Below, piece after piece: positions 10,651 to 21,580 of a DNA stretch of 64,000 nt (position 1 is its first letter; each line of letters begins with the position of its first letter). Below the pieces are notes generated by a model that made no database searches, had not been told where the DNA came from, and saw only the letters and a list, made by a program, of their open reading frames with translations. Origin of the DNA: Myotis daubentonii (taxonomy: Eukaryota; Chordata; Mammalia; Chiroptera; Vespertilionidae); NCBI RefSeq assembly GCF_963259705.1, contig NC_081861.1:110948102-111012101 (forward strand), given 5' to 3'. A program made the translations under genes and the position numbers.

Positions 10651-11173
10651 ATGGATGAAGAAACTTCAAGTAATAAAGTGAATTGGAAGTCCCTTTCCCA
10701 ACTTGATGACCAAGAAATGGATAAGGTCAGACTTCCCTACTCATATACTTATCCTTCCCCAGTAAGTCCTCACCCAAAATTCTGGCCTTGTGCTTTTTGA
10801 CCACAGACACTCCTCACTCAATCCATTGTCATTCAATTACAAGCCCTTTTCCCACCAATTTCCCAATTTCTTCCACAACAACAAAGTCTTTCTGTGTTTA
10901 ACTTGTTTTCCAACTAGATAACCAAGACAATGGTGATGTTAAATTTGGTCCTTAAGCTGAGTGAAGATGAGAAGGAGAAAGACGGAAAGAATCAGATAAT
11001 GTATTTTACTACAGGAAGTGCTGAAAACCTCCATTAAGCAAGCCAACAAATGAAGAAGTGCTGGAATGTTCTACCATAAGTGATGCTCAGGGTCTCCCAG
11101 AAGAATACTCTTAATAATGTGTAGCCCCTCTATAAAAAATGCTTAAGAAATGGGCATTATGAGGAGATGAAAA
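10651..11173 (+). pseudogene. SPANX-N-like copy 3; only copy with open exon 1
   Basis: Exon 1 is open: 25 codons (10,651-10,725), MDEETSSNKVNWKSLSQ onward, with donor AAG/GTCAGA. Codon 12 is TGG here, where copies 2, 5 and 6 have TAG. The intron is 201 bp and the acceptor CCAAG ends at 10,926. Exon 2 reads TMVMLNLVLKL, but one T is missing in the conserved ATAATTGTA stretch (about 11,000). The VFYYRK motif is therefore lost and the frame ends at TAA 11,035-11,037. If spliced, it would give 61 residues. The ERV LTR begins at 11,174, before the place where other copies have AATAAA, so the normal poly(A) site is removed. Probably a pseudogene; a short protein is not excluded. Confidence 0.6.
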
Positions 11174-11587
11174 TGAGAAGGCTAAAAAGGGCTAATTCAA
11201 ATGAAATCCTGATATTTTGGGGGCTAGCAATTGGAATTCATGCCAGCAAGCTTAGTGTGCATTCTTGATGACCTATAATTAAGGTCATTGCCTCCTTCTC
11301 AGAAACTGGTCTTGTAAGGCATGTCAGGAACAATGAACTTCCCTGGGGTGTGGGAGGTGTGGCAGGAAGGCTGTTTTCACTGGCCACAGGACAGATCATC
11401 AACACCTGGGGGCCTTCCTGCAGGGGGGCATATCTGCAAGACAAAGACCCCAGAAGGTTATAAAAAGTGAAGCCTTATGCTTCACTTTGATTTGGAAATT
11501 ATCCTCTGAGTCCACTGGTGTAATTAAAAACAGTGTTTCTCCACTTCTTCAAAGCTTCACTTGGTTTTTTCTGGGTCTTCTGCAACA
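11174..11587 (+). repeat. 5' LTR of the gammaretrovirus-like ERV
   Basis: Runs from TGAGAAGG to TGCAACA. Promoter TATAAAAAG is near 11,459, and an ATTAAA-type poly(A) signal is near 11,523. The 3' LTR is absent, so the boundaries rest on the TG...CA rule, the break in the host unit on the left and the primer-binding site on the right. Confidence 0.72.
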
Positions 11588-11589
11588 TT

Positions 11590-11609
11590 TGATTCCCTGA
11601 ACCAGGAAG
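11590..11609 (+). promoter_or_regulatory. Primer-binding site candidate (tRNA-Glu-like)
   Basis: TGATTCCCTGAACCAGGAA lies two bases after the LTR end. It resembles the complement of the tRNA-Glu 3' end with two substitutions and one inserted base. Tentative. Confidence 0.45.
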
Positions 11610-12250
11610 CTAATCGTGTTTTGGCTCTTGCCTCCGGTGAGTGGACAGGGTTTGGTGTCCAGGGGTACGGGACAGCCCTCCAGAAGGTGTGCCCTGCTGA
11701 TTTTAGCAGAATTAAACCAGGGGAAACTCCAGGCGCTCCCAGACCTCAGCCCAGGACCCGGCCAGTATCTGGAGAAAGTGGACAGACACTTCTGGACCTG
11801 TGGACAGAATTGGTAAAGTAGATACCCCAGTCAGTCTGGCCTACTCCAAGTGAGTAGAAGGGGGAGCTTGATCACCTCCCCAAAAGTCATAGGACTTCAT
11901 CAGGTTAATTAGTCAGGAATTGGGTGGACTGTTTTTTTAAACTCTGAGTGAATGTCTGGTGAAAGTGTGTGAGTGCAGAGGGAGAGGGCCTTCCCTCTCC
12001 TCTCCTTTGTGTGACTCCACGACCTCGTTTATGGAGTCTGAGTGAGCCCCAACCGGCGGTTCCGAGATTTGTCATAAGGCATAACGGTGACTCACCCCCA
12101 CATGGAGGTGACCAGGCCCGGGGTTTATACTGGTGCACCTTAGCTAAGACAAATCTAAGCTCCCAAGGGACGCTGCCAGGTGGGCATCTGAGTGAAGATC
12201 TGTGAAAACAGGTCACTCCCTCCCTTGTCTGTCTCTCGCCACCGATCATC
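11610..12250 (+). other. ERV leader
   Basis: Untranslated leader between the primer-binding site and the gag start. A splice-donor-like GGTGAGTG lies at 11,636-11,643. No host gene. Confidence 0.6.
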
Positions 12251-13885
12251 ATGGGGTCGGGACAAAGTAAACCCACTGTTCTCAATTGCATGTTGAAAAA
12301 TTTTGAAAATGGTTTTTTTCTGGACTATGGTATTAAAATGAACCCCAAAACACTGAGGAAATTCTGTGAATTAGAATGGCCAGCCTTTGGAGGTCGCCTG
12401 GCCCCTAGAAGGCTCTTTAGATGTAGGACTGGTCAAGGCGGTCTGGAATATAGTCACAGAAGACCCTGGACACCCAGATCAGTCCCCTTACATAGACAGC
12501 TGGTTAGGAATTGCTCAAACCTTGCTGCCTTGGGTCTGGTTCTGTGTGTGTAAGAAGGGACAGAGTAAGGTTTTAGTAGCAGGAGTGAAGAGGCAGGCAG
12601 GGCAGGAGCAGGGCAAGGAGAGGCAGGCAGGACAGGAGAAAGAAAAGAAGCAGGCAGGAGAAAAGAATCAGGTCCCTCAGAAGGTAACCTAACCCCCTGT
12701 TCTGCCAGGATCCCCTGAGGAAGTCTCACCAGTTTTACCAACTCCATATGTGCCACAGGTAGCACCAAGTGCTCTCCCTGTTGGTCTGGAAGGTCCGGAA
12801 AGTCTAGAAACACCACCCCCCTCTGTCTCTCTTCAACCAGGCTCTCCAGAGACAGTTGGGCAGCACTTGCATTCAGCCGATCAAGGGCCCAAGCCACAAC
12901 CAGCACGTCAGATGCCTCTCAGAGGGATTCGGGGTGCCCAAGTGGTTGGCAAAGATGGGACCTTATAGGAAGGAAGGCTAGTGTATTATTATCATCCCTT
13001 TACCACAAGTGACATCCTGAATTGAAAACATCACACCCCAGCTTATACTGAAAAACCTCAGGCCATGGTAGACCTCCTAGAAACAATTTTCCAGACCCAG
13101 AAGCCCACCTAGGTGGACTGAAAACAGCTCCTTTTCATGTTCTTTAACACTGAGGAGTGCATGAAGGTAGTATCAGAGGCTCGGAAGTGGCTCCAGACCC
13201 AGGCCCCGGCAGGAATATTAGATACAGACAGATGGGCCAGGGATGCCTTCTCAGATGAGGAACCTGATTGGAACCTGAACTCAGAAGACCGGAGGGTAGG
13301 GCTAGAAAGATATCGGCTGGCCTTCCTCCAGGGGGTCAGGGCTGGAGCCAAGAAGCCCACCAATATGGCTAAAATCTCAGAGGTTTTCAGAAGCCTGACG
13401 AAAGTCCAGCAGCTTTCTATGAGAGACTGTGTGAGGCATTACCGGATCTACACCCCCTTTAAACCTGAGGCCCCGGAAAATCAAACCGTGGTAAATGCTG
13501 CTTTTGTAGGCCAAGCCCAGCCTGATATCAGGAGAAAATTACAGAAGCTGGAAGGGTTTGCAGGCAAAAATGCCACCGAACTGCTGGAGATAGCCAACAA
13601 GGTTTTTTTTTTTTTTTTTTTTTATTGCTTAAAGTATTACAAAGGGTATTACATATGTATCCATTTTATCCCCCCGCCCTAGACAGTCCCCTAGCCTCCC
13701 CTATCACCCAGTGTCTTATGTCCATTGGTTATGCTTATATGCGTGCATACAAGTCCTTTAGTTGATCTCTTACCCCCCTACCTCCTGCCCCCCAACCCTC
13801 CCCAGCCTTCCCGCTGCAGCTCGACAATCTGTTTGAGGCAGCTCTGCCTCTGTATCTATTATTGTTCAAAAGTTTATAATGGTCT

Positions 13886-16800
13886 CTATTGTCCACGAAT
13901 GAGTGAGATCATGTGGTATTTTTCCTTTATTGACTGGCTTATTTCACTTAGCATAATGCTCTCCAGTTCCATCCATGACGTTGCAAATGGTAAGAGTTCC
14001 TTCCTTTTTACAGCAGCATAGTATTCCATCGTGTAGATGTACCACAGTTTTCTAATCCATTCATCTACTGATGGGCACTTAGGCTGTTTCCAGATCTTAG
14101 CTATGGTGAATTGTGCTGCTATGAACATAGGGGTGCATATATCCTTTCTGATTGGTGTTTCTGGTTTCTTGGGATATATTCCTAGAAGTGGGATCACAGG
14201 GTCAAATGGGAGTTCCATTTTCAGTTTTTTAAGGAAACTCCATACTGTCTTCCATAGTGGCTGCACCAGTCTGCATTCCCACCAGCAGTGCACAAGTGTT
14301 CCTTTTTCTCCACATCCTCTCCAGCACTTGTCGTTTGTTGATTTGTTGATGATAGCCAGTCTGACAGGTGTGAGATGGTACCTCATTGCTGTTTTGATTT
14401 GCATCTCTCGGATGATTAGTGACTTTGAGCATGTTTTCATATGTCTCTTGGCTTTCTGGATGTCCTCTTTTGAAAGGTGTCTATTTAGGTCCTTTGCCCA
14501 TTTTTTGATTGGATTGTTTATCTTTCTTTTGTTAAGTTGTATGAGTTCCCTATAAATTTTGGAGATTAGGCCCTTATCAGATATGTCATTGGCAAATATG
14601 TTTTCCCACACAGTGGGTTTTCTCGTTGTTTTGTTGATGGTTTCTTTTGCTGTGCAGAAGCTTTTTATTTTGATGTAGTCCCATTTGTTCATTTTTTCTT
14701 TAGTTTCAAGTGCCCTAGGAGCTGTATCAGTGAAGAAATTGCTTCGGCATATGTCTGAGATTTTCTTGCCTTTGGATTCTTCTAGAATTTTTATGGTATC
14801 CTGTCGTACATTTAAGTCCTTTATCCATTTTGAGTTTATTTTTGTGTATGGTGTAAGTTGGTGGTCTAGTTTCATTTTCTTGCATATATCTGTCCAATTT
14901 TCCCAACACCATTTATTGAAGAGACTATCTTGGCTCCATTGTATGTTCTTGCCTCCTTTGTCAAATATTAATTGAGCATATTGGTTCGGGCCGATTTCTG
15001 GGCTCTCTATTCTATTCCATTGATCTATATGCCTATTCTTGTGCCAGTACCAGGCAGTTTTGAGAACAGTGGCTTTGTAATACAACTTGATATCTGGTAT
15101 TGAGATCCCACCTACTTTGTTCTTTTTCAGGATTGCTGCAGCTATTCGGGGTCTTTTTTTATTCCAGATGAATTTTTGGAAAGTTCGTTCTAGATCTCTG
15201 AAGTATGCTGTTGGTACTTTAATGGGAAGTGCGTTGAATTTATAGATTGTTTTGGGTAGTATGGGCATTTTGATGATGTTGATTCTACCAATCCATGAAC
15301 ACGGTATGTTCTTCCATCTGTTTATGTCTTCCTCTATGTCTTTTTTCAACGTCCTGTAGTTTTCTGAGTAGAGGTCTTTTACCTCTTTAGTTAAGTTTAT
15401 TCCTAGGTAGCTTAGTTTTTTCGGTGCAATGGTAAACGGGATTGTTTTTATAATCTCTCTTTCTGAAAGTTCACTATTGGTGTATAGAAATGCCTCAGAT
15501 TTCTTGGGGTTAATTTTGTATCCTGCTACATTGCCAAATTTATGTATTAAGTCTAATAGCTTTTTGATGGAATCTCTAGGGTTTTGTATGTATAATATCA
15601 TGTCGTCTGCAAATAAGGACAGTTTTACTTCCTCTTTTCCAATTTGGATGCCTTTTATTTCTTCTTCTTGCCGAATTGCAATGGCTAACACTTCCAGTAC
15701 TATGTTGAACAGGAGTGGTGAGAGGGGGCATCCCTGTCTTGTTCCTGTTCTTAGGGGAAATGGTGTTAGTTTTTGTCCATTGAGTATGATGTTGGCTGTG
15801 GGCCTGTCATATATGGCTTTTATTATGTTGAGGTATGATCCTTCTACTCCCACCTTGCTGAGAGTTTTTATCAAAAATGGGTGTTGAAATTTGTCAAATG
15901 CTTTTTCTGCATCAATTGATATGACCATGTGGTTTTTTTCTTTCAATTTGTTTATGTGATGTATCACGTTTATTGATTTGCGGATATTGTACCATCCTTG
16001 CATCCCTGGGATAAATCCTACTTGGTCATGGTGTATGATCTTTCTGATGTACTGCTGGATCCGATTTGCTAAGATTTTGTTGAGGATTTTGGCATCTATG
16101 TTCATGAGGGATATTGGCCTGTCATTCTCTTTCATTGTGTTGTCTTTACCTGGTTTTGGTATTAGGGTGATGCTGGCTTCATAGAATGAGCTTGGAAGTG
16201 TTCCTTCCTCTTGAATTTTTTGTAGTAGTCTGAGGAGGATAGGTTTTAGTTCTTCCTTGAATGTTTGGTAAAACTCCCCTGTGAAGCCGTCTGGTCCTGG
16301 GCTTTTGTTTGATGGAAGCTTTTTGATGACTGCTTCAATTTCTTCCATAGTTATTGGCCTGTTGAGATTTTTAGATTCTTCCTGATTGAGTTTTGGAATG
16401 CTGTATTTTTCTAGGAATTTGTCCATTTCCTCCAGGTTGTCTAGTTTGTTGGAGTAAAGCTGTCCATAGTATTTTTTAACAATCATTTGTATTTCTGTGG
16501 GGTCTGTTGTTATTTCGCCTCTATCGTTTCTGATTTTATTTATTTGGGTCCTCTCTCTCTGCTTCTTGGTGAGTCTGGCTAGAGGTTTATCAATCTTGTT
16601 TATCCTTTCAAAGAACCAGCTCTTGGTTTCATTGATTTTCTGTATTGTTTTTTTGGTCTCTATGTCATTTATTTCTGCTCTAATCTTTATTATCTCCTTC
16701 CTTCTGCTCACTCTGGGGTTTTCTTGTTGCTCTCTTTCTAATTCTTTGAGTTGTAGAGTTAGATGATTTACTACCATTTTTTCTTGTTTTTTGAGATAGG

Positions 16801-17707
16801 CCTGTAGAGCTATAAACTTCCCTCTCAGGACTGCTTTCAATGTGTCCCATAGGTTTTGGATTGTTGTGTTTTCATTGTCATTAGTTTCCAGGATGTTTTT
16901 AATTTCTTCTTTGATCTCATTGGTAACCCAATCAATATTTAGTAGCATGCTATTCAGCTTCCAGGTGTTTGAGTATTTTGGGTTGTTTTTATTGTAGTTT
17001 ATTTCTAATATTATGCCATCGTGGTCTGCGAAGACGCTTTTTATGATTTCAATCTTCTTGAATTTGGGGATACTTTGCTTGTGACCCAATATGTGGTCTA
17101 TTTTTGAATATGTCCCATGAGCACCTGAGAAGAACGTATATTCTCTGGCTTTGGGGTGAAGTGTTCTGAAGATGTCTATTAAGTCCATCTGATCTAGTGA
17201 GTCATTTAGGATTGCTGTATCTTTGCTGATTGTTTGTCTATAGGACTTATCCAGTGCTGTCAATGGTGTATTAAAGTCCCCTACTATGATTGTATTGTTG
17301 TCGATCTCTCCTTTGATATTTTCCAGGAGTTTTTTTATGAATTTGGGTGCTCCTACATTGGGTGCATATATGTTTACCAGGGTTATATCTTCTTGTTGTA
17401 TTGATCCCTTTAGTATTATGAAGTGGCCTTCCTTATCTCTTGTTAAGGCCTTCACTTTGAGGTCTATTTTGTCCGATATAAGTATTGCTACCCCAGCTTT
17501 CTTTTCCTTTCCATTTGCCTGAAAGATATTTTTCCATCCTTTCACTTTCAGTCTGTGTGAGTCCCTTCTAATGAGGTGGGTTTCTTGTAGACAGCAGATG
17601 TATGGGTCATGTTTTTTTATCCATTCAGCCACTCGATGTCTTTTGGTTGGAGCATTTAGTCCGTTTACGTTTAAAGTTATTATTGAAAGGTACTTGTTTG
17701 TAGCCAT
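13886..17707 (-). CDS. L1 ORF2 protein: endonuclease and reverse transcriptase
   Basis: A 1,273-residue protein, the normal length for mammalian L1 ORF2p. It nicks target DNA and reverse-transcribes L1 RNA at the nick (target-primed reverse transcription). The N-terminal AP-type endonuclease shows LNVNGLNAP, the QETH motif (about residue 40), VGDFN (about 140) and YSKIDHILG (about 200). The central RT shows [17 protein letters not shown] and the catalytic FADD (about residue 700). The C-terminus has the cysteine-rich [18 protein letters not shown] block (about residue 1,120). The start is the first ATG after ORF1 and matches the usual [12 protein letters not shown] beginning. It is translated from the bicistronic L1 RNA; no internal stops. 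Catalytic residues visible to me are all present. Confidence 0.96.
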   Translation of the reverse strand: MATNKYLSIITLNVNGLNAPTKRHRVAEWIKKHDPYICCLQETHLIRRDSHRLKVKGWKNIFQANGKEKKAGVAILISDKIDLKVKALTRDKEGHFIILKGSIQQEDITLVNIYAPNVGAPKFIKKLLENIKGEIDNNTIIVGDFNTPLTALDKSYRQTISKDTAILNDSLDQMDLIDIFRTLHPKAREYTFFSGAHGTYSKIDHILGHKQSIPKFKKIEIIKSVFADHDGIILEINYNKNNPKYSNTWKLNSMLLNIDWVTNEIKEEIKNILETNDNENTTIQNLWDTLKAVLRGKFIALQAYLKKQEKMVVNHLTLQLKELEREQQENPRVSRRKEIIKIRAEINDIETKKTIQKINETKSWFFERINKIDKPLARLTKKQRERTQINKIRNDRGEITTDPTEIQMIVKKYYGQLYSNKLDNLEEMDKFLEKYSIPKLNQEESKNLNRPITMEEIEAVIKKLPSNKSPGPDGFTGEFYQTFKEELKPILLRLLQKIQEEGTLPSSFYEASITLIPKPGKDNTMKENDRPISLMNIDAKILNKILANRIQQYIRKIIHHDQVGFIPGMQGWYNIRKSINVIHHINKLKEKNHMVISIDAEKAFDKFQHPFLIKTLSKVGVEGSYLNIIKAIYDRPTANIILNGQKLTPFPLRTGTRQGCPLSPLLFNIVLEVLAIAIRQEEEIKGIQIGKEEVKLSLFADDMILYIQNPRDSIKKLLDLIHKFGNVAGYKINPKKSEAFLYTNSELSEREIIKTIPFTIAPKKLSYLGINLTKEVKDLYSENYRTLKKDIEEDINRWKNIPCSWIGRINIIKMPILPKTIYKFNALPIKVPTAYFRDLERTFQKFIWNKKRPRIAAAILKKNKVGGISIPDIKLYYKATVLKTAWYWHKNRHIDQWNRIESPEIGPNQYAQLIFDKGGKNIQWSQDSLFNKWCWENWTDICKKMKLDHQLTPYTKINSKWIKDLNVRQDTIKILEESKGKKISDICRSNFFTDTAPRALETKEKMNKWDYIKIKSFCTAKETINKTTRKPTVWENIFANDISDKGLISKIYRELIQLNKRKINNPIKKWAKDLNRHLSKEDIQKAKRHMKTCSKSLIIREMQIKTAMRYHLTPVRLAIINKSTNDKCWRGCGEKGTLVHCWWECRLVQPLWKTVWSFLKKLKMELPFDPVIPLLGIYPKKPETPIRKDICTPMFIAAQFTIAKIWKQPKCPSVDEWIRKLWYIYTMEYYAAVKRKELLPFATSWMELESIMLSEISQSIKEKYHMISLIRGQ

Positions 17708-17762
17708 TTCTTTTTTTGTGTGTGTGTGGCTGTTTTCTTTCTGAGCTTTTTATTTCTTCTTT

Positions 17763-18755
17763 TTATACCAGTCCCTTTAGCATTCCTTGCATTGCTGGCT
17801 TGGTGGTGACAAACTCCCTTAGTCTTTTTTTGTCTGTGAAGCTTCTTATTTCCCCTTCAAGTTTGAATGATAGCCTTGCTGGATAGAGTATTCTTGGATT
17901 CAGTCCTTTGCTTTGCATCACTTTGTAAATTTCAGTCCATTCTTTTCTGGCCTGATGTGTTTCTGTTGAGAAGTCATTTGACAATCTAATGGGAGATCCC
18001 TTGTATGTAACTTTCCGTCTCTCTCTTGCAGCCTGTAAGATTCTCTCTTTGTCCTGAACATTTGCCATGGTGATTATGATGTGTCTTGGTGTGGGTCTTT
18101 TCGGGTTCACCTTGTTTGGGACTCTCTGGGCTTGTGTGACTTTTTTCTTCCCCACCTCAGGAAAGTTTTCTGATATTATTTCTTCGAGTAGGTTTTCTAA
18201 TCCTTGTTCATCTTTCTGTTGTTCTGGTACTCCTATTATTCGTATGTTGTTTCGTTTCATGTTGTCCCAAAGCTCCCTTAGGCTCTCCTCCTGTCTTTTA
18301 ATTTTTTTCTCCAATTGCAGTACATTTTGGGTGTGTTTTGCTTCCTTGTCTTCTAATTCACTTATTCGGTCCTCCGCTTCTCCTAGTCTACTGTTGATAC
18401 TTTCAATGGAGTTTTTCATTGCAGCTATATCACTCTTCATTTCTTCTTGGGTCTTACTTAGGTTGTTGATTTTTTCATCTGTTTCTTCTAGCTTCTTCCA
18501 TATGTTATCGATTTTTTCATCTGTTTCTTCTAGCTTCTTCCATATGTTATCGATTTTTTCATCTGTTTCTTCTTGCTTCTTGCAGAGGTTGTGGATTTTT
18601 TCCTCCATCCGGTTTATGCACTCTAGGATCCTTATTCTGAATTCTTTATCTGTCATGTTGCATGCCTCTGTATTACTTAGCTGCTTTTCTGGAGAGTCCT
18701 CCTTCTCTTTCCTTTGGGGGTTTCTTTGTCTACCCATGTTTGATCTCACTGACAT
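17763..18755 (-). CDS. L1 ORF1 protein: RNA-binding chaperone
   Basis: A 330-residue protein of the usual L1 ORF1p length. It forms trimers that coat L1 RNA and act as nucleic-acid chaperones. Order: a basic N-terminus (MSVRSNMGRQRNPQRKEKE); a long coiled coil (about residues 45-155) that contains a 14-residue module repeated about three times (LEETDEKIDNIWKK type); the RRM domain beginning near NIRIIGVPE (about 171); and the C-terminal domain with YPARLSFKLEGEIRSF (about 288). The frame is intact. It lies 55 bp upstream of ORF2 on the same transcript. The module repeat is an extension of heptads, a region that evolves fast in mammalian L1s. Confidence 0.96.
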   Translation of the reverse strand: MSVRSNMGRQRNPQRKEKEDSPEKQLSNTEACNMTDKEFRIRILECINRMEEKIHNLCKKQEETDEKIDNIWKKLEETDEKIDNIWKKLEETDEKINNLSKTQEEMKSDIAAMKNSIESINSRLGEAEDRISELEDKEAKHTQNVLQLEKKIKRQEESLRELWDNMKRNNIRIIGVPEQQKDEQGLENLLEEIISENFPEVGKKKVTQAQRVPNKVNPKRPTPRHIIITMANVQDKERILQAARERRKVTYKGSPIRLSNDFSTETHQARKEWTEIYKVMQSKGLNPRILYPARLSFKLEGEIRSFTDKKRLREFVTTKPAMQGMLKGLV

Positions 18756-20756
18756 ATCTAGACGTTGAGTTGTTCAGTGGTTGCTCCCTTGGTGGCAGTG
18801 ACTCCTTGGTCTGTGGTTGCTCTTCGGGCGGTTGCGGTAGCAGCTGCTCTTCAGTTGGCAGCAGCTCCTCTGGTGGGTGCTGTTCACAGCTGTGGTGGCT
18901 CTTCCGGCTGGTGGGGCGAGGTTTCACGTACAGCTGCTGTTCCTCAGCAGAGGATGAGGTGCTCAGGAGGTTGCTGTTGCTTGGATCTGCTGCGTTGATT
19001 TAAAGGCACAAAATACAACACAACAAGGCACCATGTACCAGGCACTAAACACAAATATATTCACGATATTAATAACCCCAATTAAAGGTGACCACCTGAA
19101 TTAAGAGAATTAGGGGATAAGGAAGAAGGAAGAGAAAAAGATCAAAGAGAAAAAGGAAAAGAAAAGTAGGGACCAAAAAAAGGGAGTGCAAAAATGAAAT
19201 TGGGAAAAAGGAAGGGGGAAAATAAAAGCGAGAAAAGTAAAGAAAAAAAAAAAAAGAGAGAATGAAGTGGAAGAGGGAAGAGACTTTTTATATGAGGAGA
19301 ATACTCCTATAGAACAGCCATTAATCCCAACAAATTCCAGCAACAGCTCCCTGGATATGAATGCAAACTAGAAACAACCAATAATATAACGATGAAAATA
19401 GAATGGTGAACACTAATCCCAAAATAAAATAAAGAGAAAATAAAATGGCACTTTAAAAAATGGTAAAATGGTAGCAGTAATAATACTGGTTAAAAATAAG
19501 AAGGTAGTAATTAAAAGGGTAAAATCAGGTGATGGAAAAAGAAGAAAAGAAAGAAAAAAAAGAAAAAAAAAAGAACAGAAAAAAAAAGAATGAAAAAAAA
19601 AATTGGTTTCTTAGTTAAAAAGTGAAAAAAGAAAAAAAATTGCAGTAGTGAAGGTCCTTCGTTTCTTCTATTCTTCAGTGTGGCTCGCCTTAGACCTTCC
19701 AGGTATTCAGGAGAGTGTTGAGTTTCCCTGCGATATACTGTTCCTCTGTGTTGTAAACCACAGTCCTTATTTTAAAGCATGCCGCATTTATTTCCCAGAC
19801 TGCCTTATTTTGTGTTTAGCAAAGAGTCAGTTTGTGGGTCAGCCTCTGGGTGGCAGTGTTCTGGGGTTGGCCTCTGAGGCTATAGGGCCTCTCTGTCCAG
19901 TGGAAGTTCACTGCCCAGAGCTGACTGCGTAATAGTTAGTTACTGGCGCTATGTTGTTGCTGGGATTGAAAATCCCCCTATAGGCCAGACCCTGTTAACT
20001 CCCAGGGACTGATCAGGTTATCTTAATCCTTGATCTTGTTCAGGGTGGAATCTGGGTGTGGCTGTGCTCCTTGCCTGGGGGCTGGGGGGAGGAGACTCCC
20101 TCTCAGGAGCGGGCAGCTGCCCCAGTCCGGGGCTCTGGGGTGTCTCAGCACTCAATTCACTACCACCTCTCCCAGCTCCCGCTCTTTCCCCAGTCTCTCC
20201 CCAGATTCCACTCCCCAGCACACTCTCCCTCTCTTCAGCACAGGTGAGTGTCTGTATCCGAAATGTCCCATGAACAGGATTCAGTGAAAACAAACAAACA
20301 AATGCTGGCCGCGGAAACGGGGAAGGCTTGGTTTCTGTAAGCTTCTTCTCTTACCGGGACTGCATGGTCAGGTCAGCTCTTCAGGCTGCCCCCTTTAGGC
20401 TCAGTCCTCCGTGATCACAGAACCCAGCTCTCAATTTCCCTGGCGGCGCCAGGAATCCCGCGGTTCTCCTTTCCCCCAGTCAGGGGCTGTGCCTGTCCCA
20501 AGGGACGCGGCTGTCTGCCACGTGGTCTCCCTCCGACTCTCTGGGCTCAGAGGTCTGGCAAACTTTCCTGCCCAAATCCCTGGTTTTTTTTTTTACCTTT
20601 CCAGGGGAGTTCTGCTCTTCCCGGCTGTAAACCCTCTCACCAGCTGAGCAATTTCGCCAATTCGGTGTGAGTGTTACTAGCTTCAGCTGCTCGTTCCATT
20701 TGCTCCAGGACACGACCTGGGACACGTCTGCCTATATCGCCGCCATCTTGGTTCTT
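18756..20756 (-). promoter_or_regulatory. L1 5'UTR / internal promoter
   Basis: Two kilobases upstream of ORF1. The outer 0.75 kb is GC-rich with CCAAGATGGCGGC at its very start (a YY1-like GATGGCGGC core on the minus strand). The middle, 19,090-19,640, is strongly purine-rich on the plus strand (GAAA and AAAAAG runs), so the L1 RNA has a pyrimidine tract of about 550 nt. The part next to ORF1 is a Gln/Pro-like repetitive stretch. Promoter function is inferred from known L1s. Confidence 0.8.
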
Positions 20757-21086
20757 GCCAACAAGGTTTTCATCAACCGAGACAGTGTGGCAAGGAGGGA
20801 GGAAGAAAAGAGAATACAGAGAAGGGCCAATATAATAGCAGTGGCTTTTAGAGGCTCAGGCTCCCAGACAGATCAGAAAGGGAAGCAAGAATACAGATCA
20901 GGGGGAAAAGGAAGAGCGAGCCTGAGACGAGACCAGTGTGTCTGCTGCAAGGAGACAGGACACTGGAAGAATGAATGTCCCAAATGGCAAAGTAAGAAAA
21001 CTGGGCCCTCTTTTTCACCCAGTCGCTATCAACCAGAGCCACCTGAAGCAGATCTCATTGGGCTAGTGATGACTGATTCCGACTAG

Positions 21087-21350
21087 GAGAGACAGGGCTC
21101 TTTTCAGCTAGGCCCCCATGAGCCTATGGTCAGAATGAAAATTGGGGGCCAGACTGTGGACTTTATGGTTGATATAGGAGCTGAGCACTCAGTAGTCACA
21201 CAGAAAGTAGCGTCTCTCTCAGAAAGGAGGTCACCATTATTTGAGCTACTGGAGATCAGACACATAGACCATTCTGCCGCACTCACCGATGCCAAATTGG
21301 TGGTCATCAAGTAATTCATGAATTCCTATACTTGCCAGACTGTCCTGTTC
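21087..21350 (+). pseudogene. pro: ERV protease, degraded
   Basis: Directly follows the gag UAG in the same frame. It contains an aspartic-protease core with the active-site region as DIGAEHSV (about 21,171-21,194) in place of the usual D-T/S-G-A, preceded by VRMKIGGQTVDFMV. The frame closes at TAA 21,315. The MITE at 21,359 separates it from the rest of pol. It would have processed Gag-Pol as a dimer; the changed active-site residue and the stop make it inactive. Confidence 0.8.
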
Positions 21351-21358
21351 CTCTAATG

Positions 21359-21580
21359 CAGTGGTTCTCAACCTTGGCTGCACATTAGAATCACCTGGGA
21401 ATCTTTTTAAAATCCTGATTTCTGGGTCTCATCCTCCGGAAATTCTGTTTCTTTGTTACTAATGTTGTGACCCCACCCCATAATAAACAAACAGAATTTC
21501 CAGAGGATGAAGCCCAGAAATCAGGATTTTAAAAAGATTCCCAGGTGATTCTAATGTGCAGCCAAGGTTGAGAACCACTG
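21359..21580. mobile_element. Palindromic hAT MITE (MER5-like ends)
   Basis: A 222-bp element with a perfect 8-bp target duplication CTCTAATG (21,351-21,358 and 21,581-21,588). Its two halves are near-perfect inverted copies of about 95 bp each, starting CAGTGGTTCTCAACCTTGGC, with a short unique centre near 21,455-21,485. The ends resemble MER5-type hAT-Charlie MITEs, but the whole is a foldback element. Inserted between protease and reverse transcriptase of the ERV. Confidence 0.9.

Larger units (their letters stand above)
13607..20756 (-). mobile_element. Full-length L1 retrotransposon with both ORFs intact
   Basis: Minus-strand LINE-1 of about 7.15 kb: 5'UTR of 2.0 kb (20,756-18,756) starting AAGAACCAAGATGGCGGCG, ORF1 (18,755-17,763), a 55-bp gap, ORF2 (17,707-13,886), a 3'UTR of about 0.28 kb, and a pure poly(A) of about 20 seen as T-run at 13,603-13,622. 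The target duplication GCCAACAAGGTTTT is perfect on both sides (13,593-13,606 and 20,757-20,770). No stop or frameshift in either ORF, a perfect duplication and an undecayed tail all indicate a recent insertion that may still be retrotransposition-competent. It lies antisense within ERV gag. Confidence 0.95.
12251..21086 (+). pseudogene. gag: ERV gag, broken
   Basis: Structural polyprotein of the ERV. The start is ATG at 12,251 with a glycine-2 (MGSGQSKP), fitting a myristoylated matrix domain. The matrix block ends with an ELEWPAFG motif near codon 45, then the frame shifts (about 12,400). A Lys/Gln-rich and Pro-rich middle follows (12,580-12,900). The capsid C-terminal part is open at 13,137-13,594. 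The L1 at 13,607-20,756 interrupts the reading frame, which resumes in phase at 20,757. The nucleocapsid has a single CCHC knuckle (CVCCKETGHWKNEC, about 20,938-20,979). Gag ends at UAG 21,084-21,086. Gammaretroviruses read through this stop to make Gag-Pol. Confidence 0.85.

Noticed and set aside
18067..18768. Plus-strand ORF of 233 aa
   Set aside because: It is the antisense shadow of the intact L1 ORF1, with Ser/Phe-rich composition as expected from the reverse of a Lys/Glu-rich coiled coil.
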